64,000 nucleotides of DNA from Atribacter laminatus (lineage in GTDB: Bacteria > Atribacterota > Atribacteria > Atribacterales > Atribacteraceae): assembly GCF_015775515.1 (NCBI RefSeq), contig NZ_CP065383.1, positions 1,178,001 through 1,242,000 of the forward strand. Reading direction: 5' to 3'. Position numbers and translations under genes: made by a program. Of the stretch, positions 54,898-64,000 are shown one piece after another; within the stretch, counting starts at the first letter, position 1; each line of letters starts with the position of its first letter. The notes beneath the pieces were generated by a model. It was not told the origin of the DNA, ran no database searches, and worked only from the letters and a program-made list of their open reading frames with translations.

Positions 54898-55287
54898 ATG
54901 ATGTATCCTGAAGACCGCTATTATACAAAAAGTCATGAATGGATTAAGGTGGAAGGAAATCATGCTATGGTGGGCGTGACATATTATGCTCAGGAGCAGC
55001 TGGTCGAAGTCGTTTTTGTTGAACTCCCTGAACCGGGAATGGAAGTTAAAGCTGGTGATGGAATTGCTGTTTTAGAGTCAGTGAAAGCGGTATCAGATAT
55101 CTATGCACCAGTATCAGGAACAATATTAGAAGTGAATAAAAAACTTGAAGATCAGCCAGAATTGATCAATAAAGACCCGTATGGAGAAGGATGGATTTTT
55201 TCCCTCGAGATCATCCAAAAAGAGGAGATTGATAAGTTGATAAGGGCAACCGAATACCAATCCCTCATCGAAAATGAACCAAAATAA
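54898..55287 (+). CDS. gcvH: Glycine cleavage system H protein (lipoyl carrier)
   Basis: This 129-130-residue carrier shuttles the aminomethyl group between P, T and L proteins on a lipoyl lysine. The lysine is in AVLESVKAVSDIYAPVSG. The start is ATGATG at 54898-54903 after GGAGG; the open frame extends earlier into gcvT but without a ribosome site. It is translationally close to both neighbours (22 bp and 25 bp gaps). Confidence 0.95.
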   Translation: MMYPEDRYYTKSHEWIKVEGNHAMVGVTYYAQEQLVEVVFVELPEPGMEVKAGDGIAVLESVKAVSDIYAPVSGTILEVNKKLEDQPELINKDPYGEGWIFSLEIIQKEEIDKLIRATEYQSLIENEPK

Positions 55288-55312
55288 TTTTATTTTAAGC
55301 AGGTGGTAGAGA

Positions 55313-56656
55313 TTGCGATATATCCCAACAACCGAACAAGATCGGAAAGATATGTTAAAAAGGATAGGGTTACAATCCATAGAGGAACTTTTTGATGATA
55401 TTCCAGCCAGAGTCCGCCTTCAAGGAGAATTAAACTTACCATTCGCTCAAACCGAATATGAGCTGTTCAAATCTCTTAAAAGTTTAGCTGAAAAGAATAA
55501 TAATCTTGAACAGTATCCTTCTTTTTTGGGTGCCGGTGCTTATAACCATATAATTCCCAGTGCTGTCCAGCACATTCTCAGTCGTTCAGAATTTTATACT
55601 GCTTATACACCCTACCAACCGGAGATCAGCCAAGGGATTTTGCAAGCTATATATGAATATCAAAGTCTGATTTGTGGTTTAACTGGAATGGATGTAGCGA
55701 ATGCCTCTCTGTATGATGGAGCCACAGCTCTGGCTGAAGCTGCTGTTTTGGCTTGTGAAGCTACCAAGCGGAAGAAAACACTCCTGTCAACGACAATTCA
55801 TCCGGAATATCGAATGGTGACCCAGCTCTATCTTGAGAACCGTGGTATGGAAGCCATCCAAATCCCTCATGATAAAGGACAAACAGATTTAAATTATTTA
55901 AAGGACAATATAAACGAAGAAACTGCCTGTGTTTTAATACAGCAACCCAATTTTTTTGGTTTTTTGGAAGAAGTAAAAGAGGTAGCTTATTTAACCCAGA
56001 AAATTGGAGCCTTATTTATTGTTTGTGTAAATCCAATCTCTTTGGGTATCTTAGAAGCACCAGGTTATTATGGTGCGGATATAACTGTTGGAGAGGGTCA
56101 AGGGCTTGGAAACCCAGTGGCTTTTGGAGGTCCGTTTTTAGGTTTTTTCGCGTCACGGGAACGATTTATTCGTCAAATACCAGGACGGATTGTAGGAGCA
56201 ACCAAGGATATTGAAGGAAAAAGAGGATTTGTTCTTACGTTACAAACCAGAGAACAGCACATCCGTCGCCAGCGAGCCAGTTCTAACATCTGTTCAAATC
56301 AAGCGCTTAATGCCTTGGCAACAACGGTTTTCCTTTGTTTGGTGGGGAAGAAGGGCTTGCAAGAAGTTGCCAATTTATGTTTACAAAAAGCGCATTATGC
56401 TTATCGAAAAATTACAAGTATTAAAGGGTATTCCCCTTTGTTTACCCAACCATTTTTTCATGAATTTCCAATTCAAACTCCAGATTCACCTGAAGAAATA
56501 AATAAAGTGCTTTTAGAGAAAGGCATTATTGGCGGATTAGATCTCAAAAGGCATTATCCAGAACTCGGTCCCAGTATGTTATTGTGTGTAACCGAAGCGC
56601 GTACAAAAAAAGAAATTGATACTTTGGTTCAAACATTGGAGAATTACCATGAATAA
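55313..56656 (+). CDS. gcvPA: Glycine dehydrogenase subunit 1 (P protein, N-terminal half)
   Basis: This 447-residue subunit forms, with gcvPB, the PLP-dependent glycine decarboxylase; the split form is common in bacteria and archaea. It carries [29 protein letters not shown], a [15 protein letters not shown] segment and a [21 protein letters not shown] region. It starts with TTG after AGGTGG and overlaps gcvPB by 8 bp. Confidence 0.95.
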   Translation: MRYIPTTEQDRKDMLKRIGLQSIEELFDDIPARVRLQGELNLPFAQTEYELFKSLKSLAEKNNNLEQYPSFLGAGAYNHIIPSAVQHILSRSEFYTAYTPYQPEISQGILQAIYEYQSLICGLTGMDVANASLYDGATALAEAAVLACEATKRKKTLLSTTIHPEYRMVTQLYLENRGMEAIQIPHDKGQTDLNYLKDNINEETACVLIQQPNFFGFLEEVKEVAYLTQKIGALFIVCVNPISLGILEAPGYYGADITVGEGQGLGNPVAFGGPFLGFFASRERFIRQIPGRIVGATKDIEGKRGFVLTLQTREQHIRRQRASSNICSNQALNALATTVFLCLVGKKGLQEVANLCLQKAHYAYRKITSIKGYSPLFTQPFFHEFPIQTPDSPEEINKVLLEKGIIGGLDLKRHYPELGPSMLLCVTEARTKKEIDTLVQTLENYHE

Positions 56657-58133
56657 TGTCAATGAAGTACCTTTGATATTTGAAATGAGCTCACCAAATC
56701 GTCGAGCTTATGAATATCCTCAGTGCGATGTTCCTTTAGAAAAAATTAATGAGCTTATTCCAGATCGATTTCTTCGGAAAAAACCGGCTGATCTTCCTGA
56801 GTTGACTGAGAATGAAGTCATTCGACATTTTACCCAGTTGTCACGACTTAATTATGGTGTAGATGTTGGCTTTTATCCTTTGGGTTCTTGTACCATGAAG
56901 TACAATCCTAAGATTAATGAAGATGTGGCGAAATTTTCTGGTTTTACCAGTATTCATCCTTACCAGATGGAAGAATCCGTCCAGGGCGCTTTACAGCTTA
57001 TGTATGAATTGGAAAGGTATTTATGTGAAATTGCCGGTCTCTATCGTGCGACATTACAACCAGCCGCTGGAGCTCATGGAGAATTTACTGGAATGTTGAT
57101 TATAAAGAATTTTCATACCGATCGAGGAGAAAATCAGGAAAGGCGAGAAATTATTATACCTGATTCATCTCATGGAACGAATCCAGCAAGCGCATCAATG
57201 TGCGGGTATAAAGTAGTAGAGGTAAAATCTAATTCAAGAGGTATGGTTGATATTGAGAGCTTACGGAAAGTTACAGGATCACAAACTGCCGGTTTGATAT
57301 TAACCAACCCTAATACACTCGGACTTTTTGAGGGGGACATTTTAAAAATTGCCGAGATAGTCCATAATGTTGGTGGCTTATTGTACTATGATGGTGCCAA
57401 CATGAACGCCAATCTTGGAATTACCCGTCCAGGTGATATGGGATTTGACATTGTTCATTTTAACCTTCACAAAACCTTTTCAACTCCTCACGGGGGTGGA
57501 GGACCTGGATCAGGTCCAATTGCAGTAACTAAAGAGCTAGCAGATTTTTTGCCTATACCCCTGGTTGACGTGAAAAACAATAATTATTACTTAAACTATG
57601 ATTATCCCAAAAGCATTGGGAAAGTCAAATCGTTGTATGGAAATTTTTTGGTATTGGTGAAAGCCTATGCTTATATCAGATCCCTTGGAGCTCAGGGTCT
57701 TCGTGAAGTAAGCGAAACAGCGGTACTCAATGCAAATTACCTGATGCGTTTACTCGAAAAAAACTACCATCTCCCCTTTAACAAGACTTGTAAACACGAA
57801 TTTGTCATATCTGGAAAAAGACAAAAATCGCACGGAGTAAGAGCCTTAGATATAGCTAAGAGATTATTAGATTATGGATATCACCCTCCAACAATTTATT
57901 TTCCTCTTATTGTTGAAGAGGCGATGATGATTGAACCAACCGAAACGGAGAACAAGGAAACACTTGATCAATTTGCTAAAGTGATGAATGAAATAGCAAT
58001 AGAGGCTGTGAAAAATCCAGATATGCTAAAAAATGCTCCGTTTAATACTCCAATAAGGCGTTTGGATGAGGCGAGGGCGGTTAAGGAATTGGATGTTAAT
58101 TGGTATAAGAATAAAGTGAAAAAGAATAGATAA
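56649..58133 (+). CDS. gcvPB: Glycine dehydrogenase subunit 2 (P protein, catalytic half)
   Basis: This 494-residue PLP-binding half of the P protein has the Schiff-base lysine in [19 protein letters not shown]. Other family blocks are [39 protein letters not shown] and YDGANMNA. The frame opens at 56616, but the ATG at 56649 gives the expected N-terminus and an 8-bp overlap with gcvPA. This is the last gene of the gcv operon. Confidence 0.95.
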   Translation: MNNVNEVPLIFEMSSPNRRAYEYPQCDVPLEKINELIPDRFLRKKPADLPELTENEVIRHFTQLSRLNYGVDVGFYPLGSCTMKYNPKINEDVAKFSGFTSIHPYQMEESVQGALQLMYELERYLCEIAGLYRATLQPAAGAHGEFTGMLIIKNFHTDRGENQERREIIIPDSSHGTNPASASMCGYKVVEVKSNSRGMVDIESLRKVTGSQTAGLILTNPNTLGLFEGDILKIAEIVHNVGGLLYYDGANMNANLGITRPGDMGFDIVHFNLHKTFSTPHGGGGPGSGPIAVTKELADFLPIPLVDVKNNNYYLNYDYPKSIGKVKSLYGNFLVLVKAYAYIRSLGAQGLREVSETAVLNANYLMRLLEKNYHLPFNKTCKHEFVISGKRQKSHGVRALDIAKRLLDYGYHPPTIYFPLIVEEAMMIEPTETENKETLDQFAKVMNEIAIEAVKNPDMLKNAPFNTPIRRLDEARAVKELDVNWYKNKVKKNR

Positions 58134-58232
58134 TATTATTAATTATTCAGTATCAAAAAAATCATATAGTCATTTTAAAAAGAATTTATAAATGGCAATT
58201 CCTTAGAATAATTTAAGGAAGTAAATTTTCTA

Positions 58233-58260
58233 TTGACTTTTCAACTGCGTGTGCTATATT
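58233..58260 (+). promoter_or_regulatory. Promoter of the serine T-box operon
   Basis: TTGACT (58233-58238), a 16-bp spacer and TATATT (58255-58260) lie immediately before the T-box leader. TATTAT at 58257-58262 with an 18-bp spacer is an alternative. A small inverted repeat TTCCTTA/TAAGGAA (58199-58205 and 58214-58220) lies just upstream and may be the end of the previous transcript or an operator. Confidence 0.7.
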
Positions 58261-58265
58261 ATCGG

Positions 58266-58497
58266 CAAAAGTAAATAGAGAAAATGGCAATGAAGGGGAG
58301 CAGTAAAGGGAAGGAGAAACATCAGAAAACCGGTGGTTGATGCAAACCGGTGTTTTTGTTCCTTGAATCCACCCTGGAGCCGTGGGAAGAATAGAAATTC
58401 TCACCGCAAAATGCGTTAAGGTATTGAGGGTGGTATTCCACTGAAAAGGGTGGCACCGCGAGTAGGCTCTCGCCCCTATGGGTGAGGGCTTTTTTTG
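58266..58497 (+). promoter_or_regulatory. Serine-specific T-box leader
   Basis: The T-box antiterminator sequence AAGGGTGGCACCGCG (58446-58460) is a near-consensus match. It is followed by an overlapping terminator hairpin and a T-run (58464-58497). Stem I contains AGTA on the 5' side, the CCGGTGGTTGATGCAAACCGG distal stem (about 58330-58350), and GAA-TCC-A at 58365-58371, the usual specifier position. TCC is a serine codon. Uncharged tRNA-Ser would stabilise antitermination and turn on the downstream SerC-like and serA genes. Confidence 0.9.
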
Positions 58498-58549
58498 TTT
58501 TTATTTATTGTCATATTACCTAATTCGAGCTGAATAAGGAGGTAAGATT

Positions 58550-59704
58550 ATGAAATCGTCTTTTTTAATGACTCCAGGACCAACCCAAGTTCCATCACAA
58601 GTCTCTTTGGCAATGGCACAGGAGATCATTCACCACCGAGTTCCAGCTTTTGGAGCTCTTTTGAAGGATATTACCGAAAAACTGCAGTACGTATTCCAAA
58701 CCCAGAATGACGTTTTAGTCTTCCCCGGAGCAGGAACCGGAGCCATGGAAGGAGCTATAGTAAATTTCTTTTCTCCTGGCGATAAAGTTGCTTTTGGGAT
58801 TATTGGAGAATTTGGAAGTCGATGGGCAAAAATTGCTGAAATATTTGGATTGCAACCCATTCGCTTAGGAGGTGAGTGGGGGAAAGCAGTGACGGCTCAG
58901 GACATCGATCTCCTCCTTAGTAGTGAAGCCGGGAAGGGTGTAAAAGGTGTTTTTATTACCCACAACGAAACATCCACCGGAGTATACTCAGATCTAAAGT
59001 CAATTGGTGAAGTTTGTAAAAAACATAACGTTCTGTATTTAGTAGATGCGGTGAGTTCATTAGTGGCGATTGATTGTAAAACTGATTTATGGGGAATTGA
59101 CGTCGTTATTACCGCATCACAAAAGGCTTTGATGACACCTCCTGGCTTATGTTTCTTTAGTGTTAGTAAAAAAGGATGGGAATACAATCAGGAAGCAAAG
59201 TGTCCAAGATACTACTGGGATTTAGCCAATGCATTAAAATCGCTTAAAAAGGCGAGCCCAGAAAATCCTTATACCCCGGCAGTAACTTTGCTATTTGGTT
59301 TGAATGAAGCTTTGAACATGATTAAGCAAGAAGGCTTGGAAAACGTTTTTAAGCGTCATCTGCAATTATCCAAAATGTTTCGTACCGGCGTAGAAGCGCT
59401 TGGTTTAGAGTTAATGGTTAAAGATGAGAAAATTGCTTCGCCAGCAGTCACTTCGATAATGCTACCCGAGGGAATAGAAGCAGGAAAAATTTCCGGATTT
59501 TTCCGTAACAATGGAATAGTCATTGCTGGTGGCCAAGGCCAGTTGAAAGGGAAAATCATTCGGGTTGGCCATTTAGGATACGTCGATGCCTTTGATATTT
59601 CAAATACCCTGATCACTTTGGGGCGAGCATTTAAGTCCCAAGGGAAAGCATTAAATACCGAAGCAGCTCTTAAAAAAGCGTGGGAGGTTTATGAGCATGA
59701 GTGA
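58550..59704 (+). CDS. Class V aminotransferase, probable phosphoserine/serine-type (SerC-like)
   Basis: This 384-residue PLP enzyme is of the same family as the one at 52344: MTPGPTQVPSQV, VFPGAGTGAMEGAI, a VDAVSSLVAIDCKTDLWGIDVV region and the PLP lysine in TASQKALMTPPG. In Thermotoga-type genomes such an enzyme is paired with serA in place of a classical SerC, converting phosphohydroxypyruvate to phosphoserine. The T-box for serine and the overlap with serA support that role here. An alternative is serine-pyruvate/glyoxylate transamination. It starts with ATG after GGAGG. Confidence 0.85.
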   Translation: MKSSFLMTPGPTQVPSQVSLAMAQEIIHHRVPAFGALLKDITEKLQYVFQTQNDVLVFPGAGTGAMEGAIVNFFSPGDKVAFGIIGEFGSRWAKIAEIFGLQPIRLGGEWGKAVTAQDIDLLLSSEAGKGVKGVFITHNETSTGVYSDLKSIGEVCKKHNVLYLVDAVSSLVAIDCKTDLWGIDVVITASQKALMTPPGLCFFSVSKKGWEYNQEAKCPRYYWDLANALKSLKKASPENPYTPAVTLLFGLNEALNMIKQEGLENVFKRHLQLSKMFRTGVEALGLELMVKDEKIASPAVTSIMLPEGIEAGKISGFFRNNGIVIAGGQGQLKGKIIRVGHLGYVDAFDISNTLITLGRAFKSQGKALNTEAALKKAWEVYEHE

Positions 59705-60647
59705 AGAAATTCGAGTTTTGTGTGCTGCTGGAGTACCGGAGGATATGGCAAAAAGGCTAAGTGAGGCGATCGGGCCAGTTACAATTCTAAAATCAGATGA
59801 TGAAAATGAGATCATTCAAGAAATTCAAGATAAACAGGTTTTTGTGGTTCGTTCAAAGCCAAAAGTAACCGCAAATATTATTCATAACGCACCAGCCTTA
59901 AAAGTTGTTGCTCGACCTGGGGTTGGTACCGACAATATCGACAAGGAAGCCTGTAAAAATAAAGGAGTGAAAGTAATCAACACTCCTGAAGCTTCTGCTG
60001 CCAGTGTTTCCGAACTGACGATAGGTTTAGCAATTAGCTTGTTGAGGTATGCTTTTACCACCTGTAGTCTTTTGAAATCCGGAGACTGGGCAAAAAGTAA
60101 ATATACCGGTCGGACTGTGGAAGGAAAGGTCTGGGGAATTATTGGATTTGGAGGCATAGGTCGGAGAGTTGCTGCTATAGTGAAAGCTATGAATGCCCAG
60201 GTTGTTGCTTATGATCCCTATATTCCTGAAGAACAATTTGCAAATTCTGAAGTAAAGCGGGCGGTTCGCCTTGAAGATTTACTATCGGTGAGTGATATTG
60301 TTTCGCTCCACGTTATCATGAGCGATGAAACTAAGGGAATGATATCAGCAGAAGCCATTCAAATAATGAAGAAAGGATCCTATTTGATTAACACTTCTCG
60401 AGGGAAAGTAATTGATCACAAGGCTCTGATGCAGGCATTGGCAAATGGTCATCTGGCCGGAGCAGCCTTGGACGTTTTTGAAACCGAGCCTCCAAGCGAT
60501 AAAGAACTAATATGTCTGGATAATTTAATCTGTACCCCTCATATAGGAGGATCGACTGAAGAAGCTTTTATCAATGCGACTGATATCATGATTCGGAAAC
60601 TTCGGCAAATGTTTAAACCAGAAGAAGGGGGTCCAATTGGTATTTAA
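59697..60647 (+). CDS. serA: D-3-phosphoglycerate dehydrogenase, short form
   Basis: This 316-residue NAD-dependent enzyme oxidises 3-phosphoglycerate, the first step of serine synthesis. The substrate/NAD fold shows VVARPGVGTDNIDKEACK, then the Rossmann motif GIIGFGGIGRRVA, NTSRGKVIDHKAL and the catalytic His in CTPHIGGST. It lacks the C-terminal ACT domain, so allosteric inhibition by serine through ACT is absent. Of the two ATG codons, the one at 59697 is nine bases after GGAGG and is preferred over 59691. It overlaps the aminotransferase gene by 8 bp. The operon is controlled by the serine T-box. Confidence 0.92.
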   Translation: MSEEIRVLCAAGVPEDMAKRLSEAIGPVTILKSDDENEIIQEIQDKQVFVVRSKPKVTANIIHNAPALKVVARPGVGTDNIDKEACKNKGVKVINTPEASAASVSELTIGLAISLLRYAFTTCSLLKSGDWAKSKYTGRTVEGKVWGIIGFGGIGRRVAAIVKAMNAQVVAYDPYIPEEQFANSEVKRAVRLEDLLSVSDIVSLHVIMSDETKGMISAEAIQIMKKGSYLINTSRGKVIDHKALMQALANGHLAGAALDVFETEPPSDKELICLDNLICTPHIGGSTEEAFINATDIMIRKLRQMFKPEEGGPIGI

Positions 60648-60699
60648 ATACCAGCCTATCCTGTAAGTATAGGAACAAATTATTGATAATTTGATGTCA

Positions 60700-61150
60700 T
60701 CCTTAACGGTGCTTTTTCGTGTGAGAATCTCATCCGACGCCGGCGGCGTCACCCTGAGGCTTCGTTTTTCGAAGCCGTGAGGATCTCATCTGACACCGAT
60801 GGTGTCATCCTGAGCCCTCGCTTTGTGAGGGCGTGAGGATCTCAAATACTTTAAAGGATGAGATTGCCACGTCGTCTAACCAAAAAACGGTAAGACTCCT
60901 CGCAATGACGGAGCGGGTTGATGAGATTGCCACGTCGCTAAGCTCCTCGCAATGACGGAGCGGGTTGATGAGATTGCCACGTCGCTAAGCTCCTCGCAAT
61001 GACGGATTTAGATAACTATTATCATCCTTAACTGGTACTGCAAAGTGACATGAGGGTCTATATTGAAAATCCACGGGCTTGATGAATCTAGCCTCGATAA
61101 TCAAATTTTTAATGTAGCGACATGCCATGGCATGTCGAATCAGGATTTTC
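60700..61150. repeat. Composite intergenic repeat block (D copies, C copies, H, B)
   Basis: Three D-type segments lie at about 60715-60845 and three C copies at about 60858-60910, 60918-60960 and 60968-61008. H is at about 61020-61060, and the B palindrome is at 61119-61136 with a degenerate version of the flanking stretch found at 7755-7830. From 61150 to 61365 nothing is recognised apart from AT-rich DNA before the archease gene. Confidence 0.75.
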
Positions 61151-61365
61151 ATAATCATAGGATGCTACACAGTGGCATGGGAATCTATTATCAGTAGAAT
61201 ATCTACTGATTCAGAAATTTGAATTGTTTTACTTCTGAAAAAAAGGTTTTTAAAAGTAAAAAAGTCAAAGACGCAAGTCTAGTTTGATTAACAAATCTTA
61301 GTGTTAAGGTGTATATTTTTTTGAAAGTATAAAAAATTCGTGGGAAAGGGGTTTATTTTTCTTTA

Positions 61366-61785
61366 ATGAAATCCTACGAGGTACTTAATCATACCGCTGA
61401 TATTGGTATTGTTGCTTGGGGTAAAAGTCTGGAGGAAGTCTTTGCTCACTCTGCCCAGGGATTGTTTTATCTTATTGCAGAGAATCCATGTTATAAACTC
61501 ACCTTTGAAACAACAGTATCGGTTGATGGAAATGATTATGAGGATTTGTTGGTTACTTGGCTCAACGAGCTCCTTTATTTATTTGATGTTGAACAGGTAT
61601 TCTTATGTGAATTTCAGATAACAGAAATTGGACAATATTTTGTAAAAGCCAAGGTTAAGGGTGAAACGTATAATTCGGCAAAGTACCCTTTAAAGCATTC
61701 AGTAAAAGCCTGTACTTATTATGAAGCTAGAGTGGAAGAACAAAAACCAGATTTATGGCGGGCACAATTTTATCTTGATATTTAG
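61366..61785 (+). CDS. Archease
   Basis: This 139-residue cytoplasmic protein activates the RNA ligase RtcB and speeds its guanylation step. The family opening is HTADIGIVAWGKSLEEVF, with a YEDLLVTWLNELLYLFD segment and the late VKACTYYEARVEE region typical of archease. The pairing with rtcB 171 bp downstream strongly supports the assignment. The ribosome site is weak (GGGG about 14 bases upstream). Confidence 0.92.
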   Translation: MKSYEVLNHTADIGIVAWGKSLEEVFAHSAQGLFYLIAENPCYKLTFETTVSVDGNDYEDLLVTWLNELLYLFDVEQVFLCEFQITEIGQYFVKAKVKGETYNSAKYPLKHSVKACTYYEARVEEQKPDLWRAQFYLDI

Positions 61786-61956
61786 CACATTTTTCCGAAA
61801 TTTACCGTTTTATTAAAAAGTTGGACTATTTTATGCTTGCCAACCTGCAGAATCTTTCGCTATATCAGATAAGACGAACGACAGAGTAAGAATTCTAATA
61901 ATTTGCTGCATTTTTACTAGGATAAAAATAGAATATTTAAGGTTAAGGGTATTACT

Positions 61957-63414
61957 ATGTCAAATATTTGGAATGGTCCTTTAAAAAAGATAGATGATTG
62001 GCGCTGGTTGATCCCTCGAGAGTACAAAAAGGGGATGCTGACTGATGGTTTGATTTTTGCCAATGAACGAATGATTGGTGAAATTAGAAAAGATCAGGCT
62101 CCGGAGCAAGTAGCGAATGTGGCTTGCCTTCCCGGAATTGTGGGACATTCATTAGCCATGCCAGATATCCATTGGGGATATGGTTTTCCAATTGGTGGTG
62201 TCGGGGCGACTCACGTCGATGAAGGAGTGATTTCTCCCGGTGGCGTAGGATTTGATATTAATTGTGGTGTGAGAGTGATCAAGACTACGCTAAGTTCTGA
62301 TGAATGTATCCCTAAAAAAAGGGATTTATTAAGCACCCTGTTTCATTCTGTTCCTTCAGGGGTAGGATCGGAAGGAAAAATTAAATTTACTCAGCCTGAA
62401 CTTAAAAAAATACTTGGTGACGGAGCCAAAGCAATTATTCAAAGAGGTTTTGGTTGGGATGAAGACAAATTGATGATTGAAGAACAGGGAGCCATGTCGG
62501 GAGCTGATACGACAGCTGTCAGTGAAAAAGCCTTCGAACGTGGCAAGAGTCAATTAGGTACCCTGGGTTCCGGAAACCACTTCCTTGAAATAGAAACGGT
62601 AAAACAAATTTTTGATCCTCAGATAGCCAAGGTTTTTGGGTTATATCCCGATCAAATTTTAATTATGATTCATACTGGATCGCGAGGATTTGGCCATCAG
62701 GTTTGTACCGATCATTTACGGGTAATGCAAAATGCTATGAGAAAATATAACATTTATCTTCCTGACCGCCAATTAGCCTGTGCTCCTTTTCAATCAATCG
62801 AAGGACAACAATATTTTTCCGCTATGGCATGCGCTGCTAATTTTGCCTGGGCAAATCGTCAACTGATTACTCATTGGGTTCGAGAATCCTTTGAGAAAGT
62901 ATTTCATCGATCTGCCCAAGATTTGGGAATGGGAGTGCTGTATGACGTTGCGCATAATATTGCAAAAATTGAACAACATCGGGTTAACGGGAAGACTCTG
63001 AAACTTTGTGTTCACCGGAAAGGGGCAACTCGTTCATTTGGACCAGGGCAGAGAGATCTTCCGGAAAAATACTGCTCAGTGGGTCAACCAGTTCTCATCC
63101 CTGGAGACATGGGAACCGGGTCTTTTATTTTGTGTGGAACGGCGCGGGCAATGGAGGAATCTTTTGGTACAGCTTGCCACGGTGCTGGACGGATAATGAG
63201 CCGGTCAGAAGCTGATAAATCAGCAAGGGGAAGAAATATAGCTAATGAATTAGAAGAAAAAGGAGTACTGGTGATGGCTGAGAGCAACGCCACCCTTCGT
63301 GAAGAAATCCCAGCAGCTTATAAAGATGTTGGAGAAGTGGTTGATGTGGTGGAAAAAGCGGGTTTAGCACATCGTGTTGTTTACGCTCAGCCAATCGCTG
63401 TCATGAAGGGATAG
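61957..63414 (+). CDS. rtcB: RNA-splicing ligase RtcB
   Basis: This 485-residue GTP- and Mn-dependent ligase joins 2',3'-cyclic phosphate or 3'-phosphate RNA ends to 5'-OH ends. Metal and active-site residues are in GVGFDINCGVR, GSGNHFLEIE, IHTGSRGFGHQV, VAHNIAKIEQH and the late GTACHGAGRIMSRSEA, where the His is guanylated. The length is normal for the family. The likely role is tRNA or mRNA repair after RNase damage. It is followed 27 bp later by serS. Confidence 0.95.
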   Translation: MSNIWNGPLKKIDDWRWLIPREYKKGMLTDGLIFANERMIGEIRKDQAPEQVANVACLPGIVGHSLAMPDIHWGYGFPIGGVGATHVDEGVISPGGVGFDINCGVRVIKTTLSSDECIPKKRDLLSTLFHSVPSGVGSEGKIKFTQPELKKILGDGAKAIIQRGFGWDEDKLMIEEQGAMSGADTTAVSEKAFERGKSQLGTLGSGNHFLEIETVKQIFDPQIAKVFGLYPDQILIMIHTGSRGFGHQVCTDHLRVMQNAMRKYNIYLPDRQLACAPFQSIEGQQYFSAMACAANFAWANRQLITHWVRESFEKVFHRSAQDLGMGVLYDVAHNIAKIEQHRVNGKTLKLCVHRKGATRSFGPGQRDLPEKYCSVGQPVLIPGDMGTGSFILCGTARAMEESFGTACHGAGRIMSRSEADKSARGRNIANELEEKGVLVMAESNATLREEIPAAYKDVGEVVDVVEKAGLAHRVVYAQPIAVMKG

Positions 63415-63441
63415 ATAATTATCAATAAAGGAGCGACAATT

Positions 63442-64000
63442 ATGTTAGATTGGAAATGGATACGAGATAATCGTGAAATAATACTAACTGCCCTAAAAAA
63501 TCGAAACGCCGAGTTTGATTTGGATGAACTTTTTTATTTAGATAACCAACGTCGATCATTACAACAGGAAGCTGATCTTTTAAAACAGAAAAGAAATGAG
63601 GAATCCAAGAAAATCGGTTTTCTGAAAAAAGAAGGGAAAGATACCGATGATTTAATGAAAAATGTTCAAAATATTGCTGAACAAATCAAAATTATTGATG
63701 ACAAACTGAAAGCGGCTGAAGAAGAATGGAGAGAAAAACAGTTATGGATACCGAATATACCTCATGAAACAGTTCCAATCGGGCAGGATGAAAGTAGTAA
63801 CCAAGTAGTTAAAAACTGGGGTAATCCCCGAGAATTCGATTTTGAGCCACGTCCTCATTGGGATATTGGAGAAGGATTGGACATCCTTGATTTCGAAAGA
63901 GGATCTAAGATTGCCGCTTCACGTTTTACGGTTCTCAAGGGCTTAGGAGCCCGTTTAGAAAGAGCAATTATGAATTTTATGCTTGACCTCCATACCCAGC
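63442..64000 (+). CDS. serS: Seryl-tRNA synthetase, 5' part (cut by the window end)
   Basis: The first about 186 codons of serS are present. The N-terminal coiled-coil arm that grips the tRNA-Ser long arm is visible (about residues 30-100: RRSLQQEADLLKQKRNEESK), followed by the start of the catalytic core (WDIGEGLDILDFERGSKIAASRFTVLKG). GGAG lies before the ATG at 63442. No T-box is seen in front of this gene, unlike the serine biosynthesis operon. The gene continues beyond 64000. Confidence 0.93.
   Translation, partial: MLDWKWIRDNREIILTALKNRNAEFDLDELFYLDNQRRSLQQEADLLKQKRNEESKKIGFLKKEGKDTDDLMKNVQNIAEQIKIIDDKLKAAEEEWREKQLWIPNIPHETVPIGQDESSNQVVKNWGNPREFDFEPRPHWDIGEGLDILDFERGSKIAASRFTVLKGLGARLERAIMNFMLDLHTQ

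Noticed and set aside
59356-60236. Long minus-strand frames opposite the SerC-like and serA genes
   Set aside because: They are mirror images of strongly conserved plus-strand enzymes and show no domain of their own.

Overview
The window reads as a chromosome segment of a free-living anaerobic bacterium with moderately AT-rich DNA. Several genes recall Thermotoga-like anaerobes: an SLH-domain porin of the OmpM type, a tagaturonate epimerase homologue, two corrinoid-type URO-D methyltransferase homologues, a NapH-like ferredoxin membrane protein, and an archease-RtcB pair. My best guess at phylum is Atribacterota; this is inference from gene content, not a search result. There is no rRNA, tRNA, CRISPR array or phage region that I can see.

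Layout. 1-5.1 kb: secreted alpha/beta hydrolase, small secreted protein and a DUF2207 membrane protein, all on the minus strand. 5.5-14.5 kb: repeat-rich DNA with a complete IS1182-type element, a 160-bp MITE sharing its ends and a complete IS481-type element, interspersed with glycerate kinase, the SLH porin and a URO-D protein. 14.7-16.8 kb: a TetR-radical SAM pair with a perfect 34-bp palindrome over its promoter. 17.5-32 kb: MscS-type channel, AgaS-like sugar-phosphate enzyme, 5'-nucleotidase, second URO-D protein, NapH-like protein, PadR regulator, AzlCD exporter, glutaminyl cyclase, a lipoprotein and RecD2. 32.5-44 kb: a repeat-bearing lipoprotein, Bcp, SfsA, a two-gene permease, Lgt, a dehydrogenase/UxaE pair, a K+ channel, a HAD-Nudix fusion and an orphan ZnuA-like protein.

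44.7-60.6 kb is the most coherent metabolic block, all on the plus strand: FAD oxidoreductase, ABC solute-binding protein and two permeases (no ATPase), second FAD oxidoreductase, IclR regulator, class V aminotransferase, the glycine cleavage genes gcvT-gcvH-gcvPA-gcvPB, then a serine-type T-box leader in front of a SerC-like aminotransferase and serA. I read this as an imported substrate being oxidised and transaminated towards glyoxylate, glycine and serine, with glycine cleaved to methylene-tetrahydrofolate. The substrate is unknown. The window ends with archease, rtcB and the 5' part of serS.

The main unusual feature is non-coding. About a dozen intergenic regions are built from a small set of palindromic modules reused in similar order. 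In this answer they are called A (about 90 bp, GC-rich, ending in a run of G then TGTGCC), B (18-bp palindrome GACATGCCATGGCATGTC), C (core CGTCATTGCGAGG with GACGTGGCAATCTC), D (core CGAAGCCTCAGGATGACG), E (core CCTTCTCCCTTGATGGGAG), F (core CCCCCTTTGCTAAAGGGGG) and H (core TGCC...GGCA near CAGATGAGG). The IS1182 element and the MITE both sit at the same trinucleotide inside module C, and the IS481 element interrupts module F.
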